Of a stretch of DNA of 64,000 bases, positions 48,509 through 58,231 are shown one piece after another (position 1 is the first letter of the stretch; each line of letters starts with the position of its first letter). This DNA is from an uncultured Geobacteraceae bacterium (GTDB taxonomy: Bacteria; Desulfobacterota; Desulfuromonadia; Geobacterales; Pseudopelobacteraceae). The notes under the pieces are model-generated. The model searched no databases. It was not told the DNA's origin and worked only from the letters and a program-made list of their open reading frames with translations. A program made the translations under genes and the position numbers. The stretch spans positions 1-64,000 of the forward strand of contig CAIYDX010000402.1 in the NCBI GenBank assembly GCA_903925005.1. The letters are read 5' to 3'.

Positions 48509-49300
48509 ATGCCGACCCTCCGAATCATCTCACTTTTCTTGATCCTCACTGCCATGTCCCCGATAACAGCTCGGGGAGAATCGCGAAAGATATCTAATGT
48601 TTGCAGCATCGTCCATCCGAGCGATGCGGGCATTGCCTGGGATTGCCGCAAGATCAAAAAGGGGGAAACGGCGGAGATGCTCTTTGGCGACCGCTGGCTG
48701 GACGTGCTCCGCTTCAACCGGATCGACCGGCGCCATCTGACCGCCGGGGTTTCCATCAAGGTCCCCAGAAACTTGGATGACATCGAAGAGTATTCCCCAC
48801 TTCCCGACACCTACCCCAAAGCCGCCCAGGAAGAGAAATTCATCCTGGTGGATATGTTCGAACAGTTCCTCGGTGCCTACGAAAATGGCGAGATGGTCTT
48901 CTCTTTTCCTATTGCCTCCGGCGACCATGTGCACCGGACCCCCATCGGCGATTTTCGGATCGACGGTTTCAGCAGCCGACACCGGTCATCGCTTTACAAG
49001 ATCGAAAAGACCGACACCTTTTACCCAATGCACTATGCGCTGCGCTTTTTCATCAACGACCACGGAGTAGATTTCTGGCTTCATGGCCGAGACCTGCCCG
49101 GTTTCCCTGCATCGCACGGCTGCGTCGGCCTCTACGATGAGGAGATGCAGCAGAAATACTACCAGTTCTCCCGGCAGCCCCAGCTCCAGGATGCCCGCAC
49201 TCTTTACGAATGGGTTGTTGGAACAAAGAAGGACAGCGGTAAATTCACCTGGCTGAAGAACGGCCCCCGGGTGCGGATCATCGGCGAGTCGCCACTCTGA
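48509..49300 (+). CDS. L,D-transpeptidase (YkuD) family protein
   Basis: SHGCVGLYDEEM catalytic motif; HRTPIGDFRID; IDRRHLTAGVSIKVPRN LysM-like region. Confidence 0.9.
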   Translation: MPTLRIISLFLILTAMSPITARGESRKISNVCSIVHPSDAGIAWDCRKIKKGETAEMLFGDRWLDVLRFNRIDRRHLTAGVSIKVPRNLDDIEEYSPLPDTYPKAAQEEKFILVDMFEQFLGAYENGEMVFSFPIASGDHVHRTPIGDFRIDGFSSRHRSSLYKIEKTDTFYPMHYALRFFINDHGVDFWLHGRDLPGFPASHGCVGLYDEEMQQKYYQFSRQPQLQDARTLYEWVVGTKKDSGKFTWLKNGPRVRIIGESPL

Positions 49301-49354
49301 TAGAGAAAGTCAACGGGACCGTTTACTTTCTTGATACTCGATTTCTTCAGTTCC

Positions 49355-50209
49355 CTATTCCTCGTTGCCAATTCTCCGTAATTCAGCAGAGCTACTGTTC
49401 GCGAAAGGGACCTTTCCTTTCCGGACAAATGCCAGATCCAGCATGGCTGCGGCATCATGCCAGCGGTTGCTGGTATGCAGCATGACCAGAAGTACGCGCG
49501 TCCCCTCCCGTTCCGCCAGGGCAACGAGACATCCTCCCGCACCAGGGGTGTAACCGGTCTTGACCCCGGCTGTTCCGGGGTAGCGGCCAAGCAGATGATT
49601 CCTGTTCCGGATATTGAAGCGCCGTTTTCCGTCCACGGTCCTGATCTGCTGTTGCTGCCGGGAGACCAGCTCTCTGAAGGTCCGGTTTGCGAGCGCGGTC
49701 TCGGCAAGGATGGCCAGGTCATGAGCGGTGGAATAGTGGCGTGGCTCGTCATGTCCGCAGGGATTGCTGAAGTGGCTGTCGTTAAGCCCCAGTTTTTTAG
49801 CCCGTGCATTCATTAGGGTGGCGAATCGCTCCTTGTCGCCCCCCACATGATCGGCCAGGGCGCGGCAGGCATCGTTGGCCGAGAAGATCAGCGTGGCGGC
49901 GAGCAGATTACCAACCGTCATTTTGTCACCCTTGTGCAGTCCGATGCGCGATCTGCTCTCCGTAGCAGCTCCGCTGCTCACTGTCACCACCCTGTCCAGA
50001 GGCACCCGCTCCAGGACCAGCAGCGCGGTCATGATCTTGGTAAGGCTTGCGGGGGCGAGCCGCCGCTCCGGGCGATGAGTCCAAACGGTTTCTCCGTCGA
50101 TTTTGAGGAGATAGGATGAAGCAGCCGCCGGGAAGGGATCGTCAGTCGCGGCGCCTGCTGCAGTGATTGCAGTCAGCAGGATGGATAGAATGAATAGGAT
50201 GCGCCACAT
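49355..50209 (-). CDS. D-alanyl-D-alanine carboxypeptidase (PBP5/6 type, S11)
   Basis: APASLTKIMTALL (SxxK), SANDACRALADHV (SxN), VKTGYTPGAGGCLV (KTG). Confidence 0.93.
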   Translation of the reverse strand: MWRILFILSILLTAITAAGAATDDPFPAAASSYLLKIDGETVWTHRPERRLAPASLTKIMTALLVLERVPLDRVVTVSSGAATESRSRIGLHKGDKMTVGNLLAATLIFSANDACRALADHVGGDKERFATLMNARAKKLGLNDSHFSNPCGHDEPRHYSTAHDLAILAETALANRTFRELVSRQQQQIRTVDGKRRFNIRNRNHLLGRYPGTAGVKTGYTPGAGGCLVALAEREGTRVLLVMLHTSNRWHDAAAMLDLAFVRKGKVPFANSSSAELRRIGNEE

Positions 50210-50568
50210 GATGCCCGCTCCTTTGACACAGAAAACCTCCATATCACTTTCTGCTATTATATCAAGTTCTGCACGTACTGCGGAGAGTATTGTTATTCCT
50301 GTTGACAAAGCGATGTCGACATGAAAAACCTAGCGAAACAAAAGCAACCTATTCCCTATCATCTCTCAATAACTGCCGCAAAATCAATCACCCGCAACGT
50401 CAACATGCATATTTTGCAGGCTCCGAAAACGACATCCAGTCGTGGCACCGGCGCTCAAATCCCGTAGTTACTGCATTCAGAGCAAGTTATTAATTTTGGT
50501 ATTGTTTATGCGATAACACCAATCAAAGACTTTTTGTCCTATATATCGTCTTCAGATTGGAGGTCACC

Positions 50569-50688
50569 ATGGACGCATCGAATCCGTTGTGGAAAGGTTT
50601 TATGGATCTGGTACGGAGCATCTTCGTAATAGAGGTCGGAGTCTACCTCTATTACAGCCTGATCATGACCGGAGAAATGCTCCCCTAA
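50569..50688 (+). CDS. 39-aa single-TM micro-ORF MDASNPLWKGFMDLVRSIFVIEVGVYLYYSLIMTGEMLP
   Basis: Strong RBS GGAGGTCACC-ATG; TM segment; followed by a terminator; below the ORF-track length cutoff. Confidence 0.65.
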   Translation: MDASNPLWKGFMDLVRSIFVIEVGVYLYYSLIMTGEMLP

Positions 50689-50776
50689 GCATCAGTTGCC
50701 ATATCCCCCCAAGTAAGCCAAGATCCTCACCAGATGAGGAAACGGGTAGGGTCGCATCATTCGGGTTACAACAGTA

Positions 50777-50804
50777 TAAAGGGCGGCCAATCGGCCGCCC
50801 TTTA
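50777..50804. terminator. Perfect terminator-like palindrome
   Basis: TAAAGGGCGGCC-AATC-GGCCGCCCTTTA. Confidence 0.8.
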
Positions 50805-50873
50805 TACCAAGTATGGTGCCCCCGGAATTCCGCCCGGAGAACCAATATTCTCATTCATCTTTCCTGGTTCATA

Positions 50874-51326
50874 CTACTCTACGGTTATCTTTTTCTTAGC
50901 CCTTTTCTTCACCTTTTTCTTAATCTTTACCTTGATTTTCTGCTTTAGCATTTCATTCTCTTTTTTTAGGAGTTCGATTTCGTTCTTCAATAGTTCAGCG
51001 GTCTTATCTGTATTATTGGTAACTCCCACCTTTTTTTCTCCCTTCGATAACACATACTGAGTACCGATGCATGTGCAACCAAAGTTAATGCCGCCACCGC
51101 TCCACCACTCCTCTTTTATAATTTCTTTAGGAGTTTTTAAGACAACTATCCACCCTTCTGACAGCAGATTTTGAAGTCCGCAGTCCCCACATTTCGCAGC
51201 ACAATCAGGTTCATATTGGGCATATTTATAAGTTTGAGCACAGAATACCGTCTTTTGCTCGGTTGCATTTGCTTCCAAAGAAATATCCATGGCAAATAGC
51301 AACACAACTGCTATCAGATATTTCAT
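50874..51326 (-). CDS. Hypothetical secreted Cys-containing protein with C-terminal Lys-rich coiled coil
   Basis: Signal peptide; CAAKCGDCGLQNLL; KNEIELLKKENEMLKQKIKVKIKKKVKKRAKKK tail. Confidence 0.7.
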   Translation of the reverse strand: MKYLIAVVLLFAMDISLEANATEQKTVFCAQTYKYAQYEPDCAAKCGDCGLQNLLSEGWIVVLKTPKEIIKEEWWSGGGINFGCTCIGTQYVLSKGEKKVGVTNNTDKTAELLKNEIELLKKENEMLKQKIKVKIKKKVKKRAKKKITVE

Positions 51327-51456
51327 TTTTAAATCCTCTCTTGATGCACGGCTCTCACTTTATTGTCTTATATTCATTTGGCCTTGTAATGCTGACTTAA
51401 CACCCATTTATATTACTTAAATACTTGATAGTGTCAATGTTTAAGAAGCACAGTCA

Positions 51457-51485
51457 AAAGGCCACAGAGACCCTGCGGCCTTTTT
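51457..51485. terminator. Terminator-like hairpin
   Basis: AAAAGGCC-ACAGAGACCCTGC-GGCCTTTTTA. Confidence 0.65.
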
Positions 51486-51712
51486 ATTTGGTATTTTCAA
51501 CTTGGATGTGCAAAATACCTTCAGCCGGAAAAACAAAACCGTTATATGACAAATGTTGCCGAACAGCTTACAAATGAACAGCATGCAACAAACTTCCAGA
51601 GAGATGTTGCACCGAACCGTCCGAAAATGTTACATAGAAGAATAACCCTCTTCACGTTGCCCTGATGGGGTCGGAGAATGCGGGGTCATATCAAATTTGT
51701 GAGGTTGATAGA

Positions 51713-53032
51713 ATGACAATGAAACACTTTGGTCCGACCAAACTGGACGCAACACTCATCCCGAAAATAGCAGATCAGTGGGGAACACCCGTATATCTGC
51801 ATGATCAGGAATACATAGAAAACAGCTGTGAACAGCTGCTGAACATGCCGAATGCGTTCGGCCTGCATGTTCGATACGCCATGAAGGCGAACTCGGATCG
51901 TACGGTATTGCGTGTCGTCACCAATAAAGGACTGGATCTGGATTGCTCGTCACTTAATGAAGCGGCCCGTGCTTTTGCCGCCGGGGTGCCGTATGCCCGG
52001 ATGATGCTGACGACCCAGGAGGTTCCATCCGGAGAGGAACGCACGGAAGTGGAGGAGATGATCAAAGCGGGCCTCAAGTACAACGTCTGCTCCATGACGC
52101 AGTTTCAACTGATTGCCGACTTTGCCAAAAGCATCAAACTGGACCTGTCCATCAGGGTCCATCCGGGAGCCACCGGCGGCGGTGAAAGCGCCACCCGCGA
52201 TACCGGCAGCGAATATTCCTGCTTCGGCGTACACTTAAACGACGTCCCCACGGTAAAGGACCTGGCTGACAAACTGGGGCTACGCTTCACCCAGGTTCAT
52301 GTCCATATCGGCTCGGGCGGCGACCCTGAAAAATGGCGCCAGAACATCGACCGTGAACTGGGCTTTGTGCGTACCTATTTCCCGGATGCCACCACAGTAA
52401 GCTTCGGCGGGGGGCTCAAGGTCGCCAGGATGCCGGGAGAAAAACAGGCCGACATCACGTCTCTGGGAGCCTATGCTGCGCAGCGGATAACGGAGTTCAA
52501 GGAGGCAACCGGCCGCGAACTGCAGATGGAAGTCGAGCCGGGAACCTATGTGGTGGCCAACTCAGGCCATATCATCACCAAAATTATCGACAAAAAGCTG
52601 ACCAACGAGCTGAACTTCCTGATCGTTGACGGCGGCATGGAACTGCTGACGCGCCCGCTGCTGTACGGTTCCGAACATCCCATCGCCATTGTGCGTCAGG
52701 ACGGTACGCTGCTTTCCAGCGAGTATGACAGCAAGCCAACGGCCGCGTTAAAGTCGTTCGGAATCGTGGGGCGCTGCTGCGAAAGCGGTGATTCGGTGCG
52801 CCTGGACGGCGACGGCAACATCGTGCCGGTGCTGATTGCCGAACCGGAAATCGGTGACTATGTCGTGATCGGCGGCACGGGAGCCTACTCCGAGAGTATG
52901 TCGCCGGAAAACTACAACTCACACCGCAAGCCGCCAGCCGTAATGAGAACGCGCAGTTCCGAGCTGGTTCTGATCAGAAAGAAGCAGCTTCGTGAGCAGA
53001 TTGTCGAGAATGAGCTGGATGTGAAACTGTAA
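51713..53032 (+). CDS. lysA: Diaminopimelate decarboxylase family protein (PLP fold III)
   Basis: VRYAMKANSD PLP-Lys motif; VHVHIGSGG; SFGGGLKV; MEVEPGTYVVANSG; ORF extends to 51665 but M(T)MKHFGPTKLD is the likely start. Confidence 0.8.
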   Translation: MTMKHFGPTKLDATLIPKIADQWGTPVYLHDQEYIENSCEQLLNMPNAFGLHVRYAMKANSDRTVLRVVTNKGLDLDCSSLNEAARAFAAGVPYARMMLTTQEVPSGEERTEVEEMIKAGLKYNVCSMTQFQLIADFAKSIKLDLSIRVHPGATGGGESATRDTGSEYSCFGVHLNDVPTVKDLADKLGLRFTQVHVHIGSGGDPEKWRQNIDRELGFVRTYFPDATTVSFGGGLKVARMPGEKQADITSLGAYAAQRITEFKEATGRELQMEVEPGTYVVANSGHIITKIIDKKLTNELNFLIVDGGMELLTRPLLYGSEHPIAIVRQDGTLLSSEYDSKPTAALKSFGIVGRCCESGDSVRLDGDGNIVPVLIAEPEIGDYVVIGGTGAYSESMSPENYNSHRKPPAVMRTRSSELVLIRKKQLREQIVENELDVKL

Positions 53033-53058
53033 TTGATCAATAATCTCACGTAGACAGA

Positions 53059-53095
53059 AGAGGCCAAGGGGTATGCGTCCCTTGGCCTCTTTTTA
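53059..53095. terminator. Terminator between convergent genes
   Basis: AGAGGCCAAGGG-GTATGCGT-CCCTTGGCCTCTTTTTA. Confidence 0.88.
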
Positions 53096-53115
53096 CTTGA
53101 GACAGGCTGCCTCGC

Positions 53116-54075
53116 TTAGCAGAGCCAGTGCAGAGCGGCTTCGAACGCTCGCACAGTTTTGGCCCGCCGCAGCTCCTTGAGCAGTTTTGCCAGCTCCGGA
53201 TCATCCAGGTACGCGATAATCTCCTTGATCTTATTCAGCACCTGCGTATCGCCGCAGAACAGCTGGCCGTAACGGATCAGCATCTCCCTCAGATAGTGGT
53301 CAAGCTCTCCTCTTCGCTCTTCCCGGCCTGGCTCGGGGTTCACCAATCCGCGCAGGCGTAGGAACAGCCGCGGATCGGCAATCGCCCCCCGCCCCAGCAT
53401 CAGCCCGGCAGCGCCGGTTTCGCTCAGCACCCGTCCGCCATCGGCAGCGCTCCGGATATCCCCGTTGGCAATCACCGGCAGCCGGGTCTCCCGCACCACC
53501 CGGGCGGTCGCCCCATGGTCGGCTACTCCGTTGTACTTCTGAACCACGGTTCTAGGGTGCAGCACCAGGAAATCCACCCCGCTCGATTCAAAGAGCGGCA
53601 GCAGCGACAGGATCTGGTCCGGATCATCGTACCCGGTCCGGATCTTGACGGAGAAAGAACCGGAGATAACCTCCCGCAGGGCGGGGATGACCTCCGCAAG
53701 ATTGTCCGGACAGCGGAGCATCCCCCCACCGGTCAGGCCGCCCCCCATCCGGCCATAGGGGCATCCCATATTGAGGTTGATATGTGCAGCACCGGCCTCC
53801 TGCGCGACCCGGACCGCCAAGACCAGCGCCTCCCGCTCATGCCCCACCAACTGCACCACCAGCGGCACCCCGTCCTGCTCAGAGGCGACATCCCGCAGGT
53901 CAACAGCGGTAAGCCCCGCTCCCGCCGGTGCAGTATTGACGCGCATGAACTCGGTAAAGATGACGTCGGGCCGGACATGTTCGATAAAATAAGCGCGCAA
54001 GGCCCGGTTGGTCAGCCCCTGCATCGGCGCCAGCATCAGAGGTGTGGTTCCAGTTTGCCACGGGAGTACCGTCAT
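53116..54075 (-). CDS. tRNA-dihydrouridine synthase family protein
   Basis: LAPMQGLTNRALRAYF, INLNMGCPYGRMGGGLTGGGML, LPVIANGDI, GLMLGRGAI. Confidence 0.92.
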   Translation of the reverse strand: MTVLPWQTGTTPLMLAPMQGLTNRALRAYFIEHVRPDVIFTEFMRVNTAPAGAGLTAVDLRDVASEQDGVPLVVQLVGHEREALVLAVRVAQEAGAAHINLNMGCPYGRMGGGLTGGGMLRCPDNLAEVIPALREVISGSFSVKIRTGYDDPDQILSLLPLFESSGVDFLVLHPRTVVQKYNGVADHGATARVVRETRLPVIANGDIRSAADGGRVLSETGAAGLMLGRGAIADPRLFLRLRGLVNPEPGREERRGELDHYLREMLIRYGQLFCGDTQVLNKIKEIIAYLDDPELAKLLKELRRAKTVRAFEAALHWLC

Positions 54076-54205
54076 GCCGCGTTTGCCGTTTCCGGCGGTT
54101 TCTGAACGGAGCAGCGGACGGTCGTGTCGTTATGGGAGGAAAGAATGTTCATGTTCGTATTGTTGCTCAACTGGTAGGGAAATTACAAGCATGGAAAGAG
54201 CAAAG

Positions 54206-54232
54206 GCGGCCTTGTCGGCCGCCTTTCATCAA
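54206..54232 (-). terminator. Terminator downstream of dapL
   Basis: AAAGGCGGCC-TTGTC-GGCCGCCTTT. Confidence 0.85.
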
Positions 54233-54234
54233 TC

Positions 54235-55467
54235 CTACTTGAGATTTTTCTTGATGCGTTCCACCGCCTCAATCACATTCTCGCGATGGCCGAAGGCCGA
54301 CAACCGGAAGTACCCTTCCCCGCTCGGACCGAAACCGGAACCGGGCGTTCCGACCACGTTGCATTCGGTCAGCAGCTTGTCAAAGAACTCCCAACTGGTC
54401 AGGTTGCCCGGCGTCTTGAGCCAGATGTATGGGGCGTTAACGCCGCCGAAACAGGTAACACCGGCTTCCTTCAAACCTTCACGGATGATGCGGGCGTTCT
54501 CCATGTAATAATCGATGACCTCTTTGGTCTCTGCCCACCCTTCGTCGCTGTAGACCGCGGCAGCGGCACGCTGGACCGGGTAGGAAGCGCCGTTGAACTT
54601 GGTGGTGGTGCGGCGCAGCCAGAGCTTGTTAAAGCTGTATTTCTCGCCGCTGGTCGTGGTGCCCATTACCTCTTCAGGCACGACCACCAGGCCGCAGCGG
54701 ACGCCGGTGAAGCCGGCGGTCTTGGAGAACGAACGGAACTCGATGGCACACTTCTTGGCACCTTCGATCTCGTAAATTGAATGCGGGATTGCGGGATCGG
54801 TGATGAACGCCTCGTAGGCGGCGTCGAAGAAGATCACCGCGTCGTTGGCGTTAGCGTAATCAACCCATTTCTTCAGCTCGGCCTTGGAGGCCACCACGCC
54901 GGTCGGGTTGTTGGGGAAGCAGAGATAGATGATATCCACCTTCCCGGTCGGCAGCGCCGGGATGAAGCCGCTGGCTTCGTTGCACGGCATGTAGACGATC
55001 CCTTTGTAATACCCCTTGTCGTCGGCATCGCCGGTACGGCCGATCATCACGTTAGTGTCGTTGTAGACCGGATAGACCGGGTCGCCGATCGCGACGACGT
55101 TGTCCATCGCAAAGATGTCGAGGATGTTGGCGCAGTCGCACTTGGAACCGTCGGAGATGAACATCTCTTCTGTTTTCAGTGACACGCCCAGCGGTTTGTA
55201 GGATTTCTCGATAATGGCGTTGATCAGCCAGTCATACCCCTGCTCCGGGCCGTAGCCGGCGAACTTGTCGGTAGTAGCCAGATCGTCCACGGCGTCGTGG
55301 AAGGCTTTCAGTACAGCCGGAGCCAGCGGGCGGGTAACATCGCCGATGCCGAGACGGATGACCTTTGCGGTCGGATTGGCTTCGGCAAAGGCGCGCACGC
55401 GGCGGCCGATCTCGGGGAACAGGTAACCGGCTTTGAGTTTCAGATAGTTGTCGTTGATTTTTGCCAT
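54235..55467 (-). CDS. dapL: LL-diaminopimelate aminotransferase
   Basis: [66 protein letters not shown]. Confidence 0.96.
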   Translation of the reverse strand: MAKINDNYLKLKAGYLFPEIGRRVRAFAEANPTAKVIRLGIGDVTRPLAPAVLKAFHDAVDDLATTDKFAGYGPEQGYDWLINAIIEKSYKPLGVSLKTEEMFISDGSKCDCANILDIFAMDNVVAIGDPVYPVYNDTNVMIGRTGDADDKGYYKGIVYMPCNEASGFIPALPTGKVDIIYLCFPNNPTGVVASKAELKKWVDYANANDAVIFFDAAYEAFITDPAIPHSIYEIEGAKKCAIEFRSFSKTAGFTGVRCGLVVVPEEVMGTTTSGEKYSFNKLWLRRTTTKFNGASYPVQRAAAAVYSDEGWAETKEVIDYYMENARIIREGLKEAGVTCFGGVNAPYIWLKTPGNLTSWEFFDKLLTECNVVGTPGSGFGPSGEGYFRLSAFGHRENVIEAVERIKKNLK

Positions 55468-55500
55468 TACTTACTTTTCTCCTTATTGCGTAATAAATTG

Positions 55501-55905
55501 CTATTTGATCAGAATAAATCCCATTGTCGAAAAATGACCATCAAAGGTAAAGGCTTGCTTCAGCTTTAAAGACTTCATCAAAGCAAATGAGGTGCAATCA
55601 GTAAAACTGAATGCTTGGTCTTCGAACTTTTTAAACAGTTCAAATGCTTTGGCAAAATGGGCATCATCAATGTCTTTAATTGTAACGACACCGCTTGCCA
55701 ATATTCTGTTACCAAAATCCATAGCAACAGTATGTCCCAGGTTATAGCGTAGCCAAGTTATTGTTTCGCTGATGACATAGGTAGATGTAACAAGGCGGGT
55801 ATTGACAGACTGAAATTGTTTCTGAATAGCAACTGCTTCTTGATGGTAGGTATCACGTCTGTCGGTGAGCGCTATCCAGGCACTTGTATCGACAAAGGTT
55901 GTCAC
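55501..55905 (-). CDS. PIN-domain protein (VapC-like toxin)
   Basis: TTFVDTSAWIALTDRRD, SETITWL, QAFSFTDCTSFALM acidic PIN residues; GTG start in a GTGA overlap with the upstream ORF stop. Confidence 0.82.
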   Translation of the reverse strand: MTTFVDTSAWIALTDRRDTYHQEAVAIQKQFQSVNTRLVTSTYVISETITWLRYNLGHTVAMDFGNRILASGVVTIKDIDDAHFAKAFELFKKFEDQAFSFTDCTSFALMKSLKLKQAFTFDGHFSTMGFILIK

Positions 55906-56168
55906 CGCCGGTGAACACCGTAAAGACACTGATCATGCTTTAATGAACCATCCCCGGAATTACTTTCACACATTCCGATAATCCCTAAAATAGAGTCATT
56001 ATCCCATTTTGCCCGTTTTTTTGTTTTTGAAGATGGAAGTATCTGCTCTTTAGCAATAACAATGACCTCATTTTTAAGTTTATGAACCCATTTATATAGT
56101 TCAGGCATAATTGAGTCGGGGCAAGAGTTTATCTCAGCAATTATTTTTTCACGATACGTAGTCGCCAT
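55902..56168 (-). CDS. Small partner ORF, putative antitoxin of the PIN toxin
   Basis: MATTYREKIIAEINSCPDSIMPELYKWVHKLKNE...; stop overlaps PIN start by 4 nt (GTGA). Confidence 0.6.
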   Translation of the reverse strand: MATTYREKIIAEINSCPDSIMPELYKWVHKLKNEVIVIAKEQILPSSKTKKRAKWDNDSILGIIGMCESNSGDGSLKHDQCLYGVHRR

Positions 56169-56189
56169 GCACACTTCCTCCTCTCAAAC

Positions 56190-56993
56190 CTACTTCAACC
56201 CCAACACATCCTGCATGTCATACAGCCCCGGCGTCTTGCCGACTACCCATTTCGCCGCACGCACGGAACCGCGCGAAAACATGTCGCGGGTCATGGCGCG
56301 GTGCGAAATTTCGATCCGCTCCCCCATGCCGATGAAGTAGACGGTGTGCTCGCCGACGATGTCGCCGCCCCGAACCGTCTGCATGCCGATTTCTTCCTTG
56401 GTCCGCTCGCCGCAGATCCCTTCGCGGTGGTAGTTGGCCACCTTGTTGTAGTCCCGCCCCAGCGCTTCAGCAACGACCTCGCCCATGCGCACGGCAGTTC
56501 CTGACGGTGAGTCTTTTTTCTTGTTGTGGTGCAGTTCGACGATCTCGACGTCAAAATCATCGCCGAGAGTTTTTGCGACATCTTTCAAAACCTTGAAGCA
56601 GACGTTGACCCCCACCGACATGTTGGGCGCCAGTACCGCCGGGATATCCTTGGCCAGTTCGGCTGCCAGCGCGCGCTCCTCGGGGGTGAAGCCGGTGGAA
56701 CCGATCACGATCGCCTTCTTCTGCAGGGCGCACACTTCCAGATTTTTAAGCGAAACTTTGGGTGATGTGAAATCGATCAGCACGTCACAGGCGGCGACAA
56801 CCGCATTCAAGCTGTCGGTGATCAGGACACCACTCTTGCCGCACCCGGCCAGAAGCCCGGCGTCCTCCCCGATCTGGGGATGCCCCGGACGTTCCAGAGC
56901 GGCACAGAATTCGACCCCTTCAGCTTCAATAATGGAAGTGATGATGCGCTGTCCCATCCGCCCCGCAGCGCCGCACACGGCTACTTTAATCAT
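56190..56993 (-). CDS. dapB: 4-hydroxy-tetrahydrodipicolinate reductase
   Basis: IKVAVCGAAGRMGQRII; ELHHNKKKDSPSGTA; HRAMTRDMFSRGSVRAAKW. Confidence 0.96.
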   Translation of the reverse strand: MIKVAVCGAAGRMGQRIITSIIEAEGVEFCAALERPGHPQIGEDAGLLAGCGKSGVLITDSLNAVVAACDVLIDFTSPKVSLKNLEVCALQKKAIVIGSTGFTPEERALAAELAKDIPAVLAPNMSVGVNVCFKVLKDVAKTLGDDFDVEIVELHHNKKKDSPSGTAVRMGEVVAEALGRDYNKVANYHREGICGERTKEEIGMQTVRGGDIVGEHTVYFIGMGERIEISHRAMTRDMFSRGSVRAAKWVVGKTPGLYDMQDVLGLK

Positions 56994-57026
56994 AGAGATT
57001 CTCCGTTTTTTTATATCACTACAGAT

Positions 57027-57144
57027 GGAAGTGCGATTTTTTTGTCATATCAAGGCGCCGAGGAAGAGCGCGGAGGCGTAGCAGCGCTACGCCGCACAAG
57101 CGATGACGAAGGCAACGCCGAGATGGCGAAAAAAGCGCGCTTCC
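57027..57144. repeat. MITE-like palindromic element (copy 2) between dapB and dapA
   Basis: Terminal IR GGAAGTGCGATTTTTTTG / CGAAAAAAGCGCGCTTCC; central GGCGTAGC-AGC-GCTACGCC; shares ATCAAGGCGNCGAGGA with copy 1. Confidence 0.7.
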
Positions 57145-58016
57145 TAGATCAGCTTGTACTCTTTCATAATGGCTGCCAGCTTCTCCTTGTTCCCCGCGCT
57201 CATTTCGCAGAGCGGCAAGCGCACCTCGTCGGAACACTTGCCCATCAGCCCGAGAGCGGTCTTGACCGGAATCGGGTTGGACTCCATGAACATGGCATTG
57301 CCGATCTTCAGGGTGCCCAGATGCAGCTCGCGGGCTTTTTCCAGATCACCGGCAAAGAAAGCGTCGGTCAAATCCCCGACCGCTTTGGGCATAATGTTGG
57401 CCAACACCGAGATGATCCCCTTGGCGCCGCAGGCCATCATCGGGAAAGTGATGAAGTCGTCACCGGAGAAAACGTCAATCTGGCTGCCGCAGAGCGCCAG
57501 GATTTCGGATGCCTGCTGCAGGGAGCCGGTCGCCTCCTTGATCGCGACGATATTTTTGTGCGGAGCCAGACGGGCCACGGTCTCGGGAAGCAGATTGACG
57601 CCGGTGCGTCCCGGTACGTTGTAGAGGATCTGGGGGATATCAACGGCATCGGCAATGGCGGTGTAGTGACGATACAACCCTTCCTGGGTCGGCTTGTTGT
57701 AGTAGGGGGTCACCAGCAGCACACCGGCCACGCCCATCTCTTTCGCTTCGCGGGTAAGGTTGATGGCTTCGGCGGTGGAGTTGGAACCGGTGCCGGCGAT
57801 AACCGGGACGCGTCCCTTAGCCTGCTCGAAAACAATCCGGATCACATCCATATGCTCTTCGTTATCCAGCGTGGAAGACTCGCCGGTGGTGCCGCAGGCA
57901 ACGATCGCGTCGGTGCCGTTCTCGATCTGGAAATCCACCAGTTCACGCAGCTTCTGCTCGTCAACCGCGCCGTTTTTAAATGGCGTCACTATTGCTACAA
58001 TACTTCCCTTGAACAT
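57144..58016 (-). CDS. dapA: 4-hydroxy-tetrahydrodipicolinate synthase
   Basis: FKGSIVAIVTPFKNGAVDEQKL; GTTGESSTL; YYNKPTQEGLYRHY; LYNVPGRTGVNL; IKEATGSL. Confidence 0.97.
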   Translation of the reverse strand: MFKGSIVAIVTPFKNGAVDEQKLRELVDFQIENGTDAIVACGTTGESSTLDNEEHMDVIRIVFEQAKGRVPVIAGTGSNSTAEAINLTREAKEMGVAGVLLVTPYYNKPTQEGLYRHYTAIADAVDIPQILYNVPGRTGVNLLPETVARLAPHKNIVAIKEATGSLQQASEILALCGSQIDVFSGDDFITFPMMACGAKGIISVLANIMPKAVGDLTDAFFAGDLEKARELHLGTLKIGNAMFMESNPIPVKTALGLMGKCSDEVRLPLCEMSAGNKEKLAAIMKEYKLI

Positions 58017-58231
58017 GACTGAATACCTCCTGGATTGATTCCCGATCTATTTTATTTTACAAGCCCTGACGAACAGGACAGCTAACAATAAAGTGTATAT
58101 TTGTAGCATAGGAGAGGGCTGGAAGTCAAAAAATAAGGTATATTATGAAGGATATTATTGCCCGCAGACATGATCGTCCGGTTGCGGAGATCAGGATTAC
58201 TCTATTTATATTGCTCCAATATCAGAACGTA

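Noticed and set aside
56880-58022. 380-aa plus-strand ORF across dapB/dapA
   Set aside because: Antisense to two confident dap genes; G/H/R-rich shadow translation.
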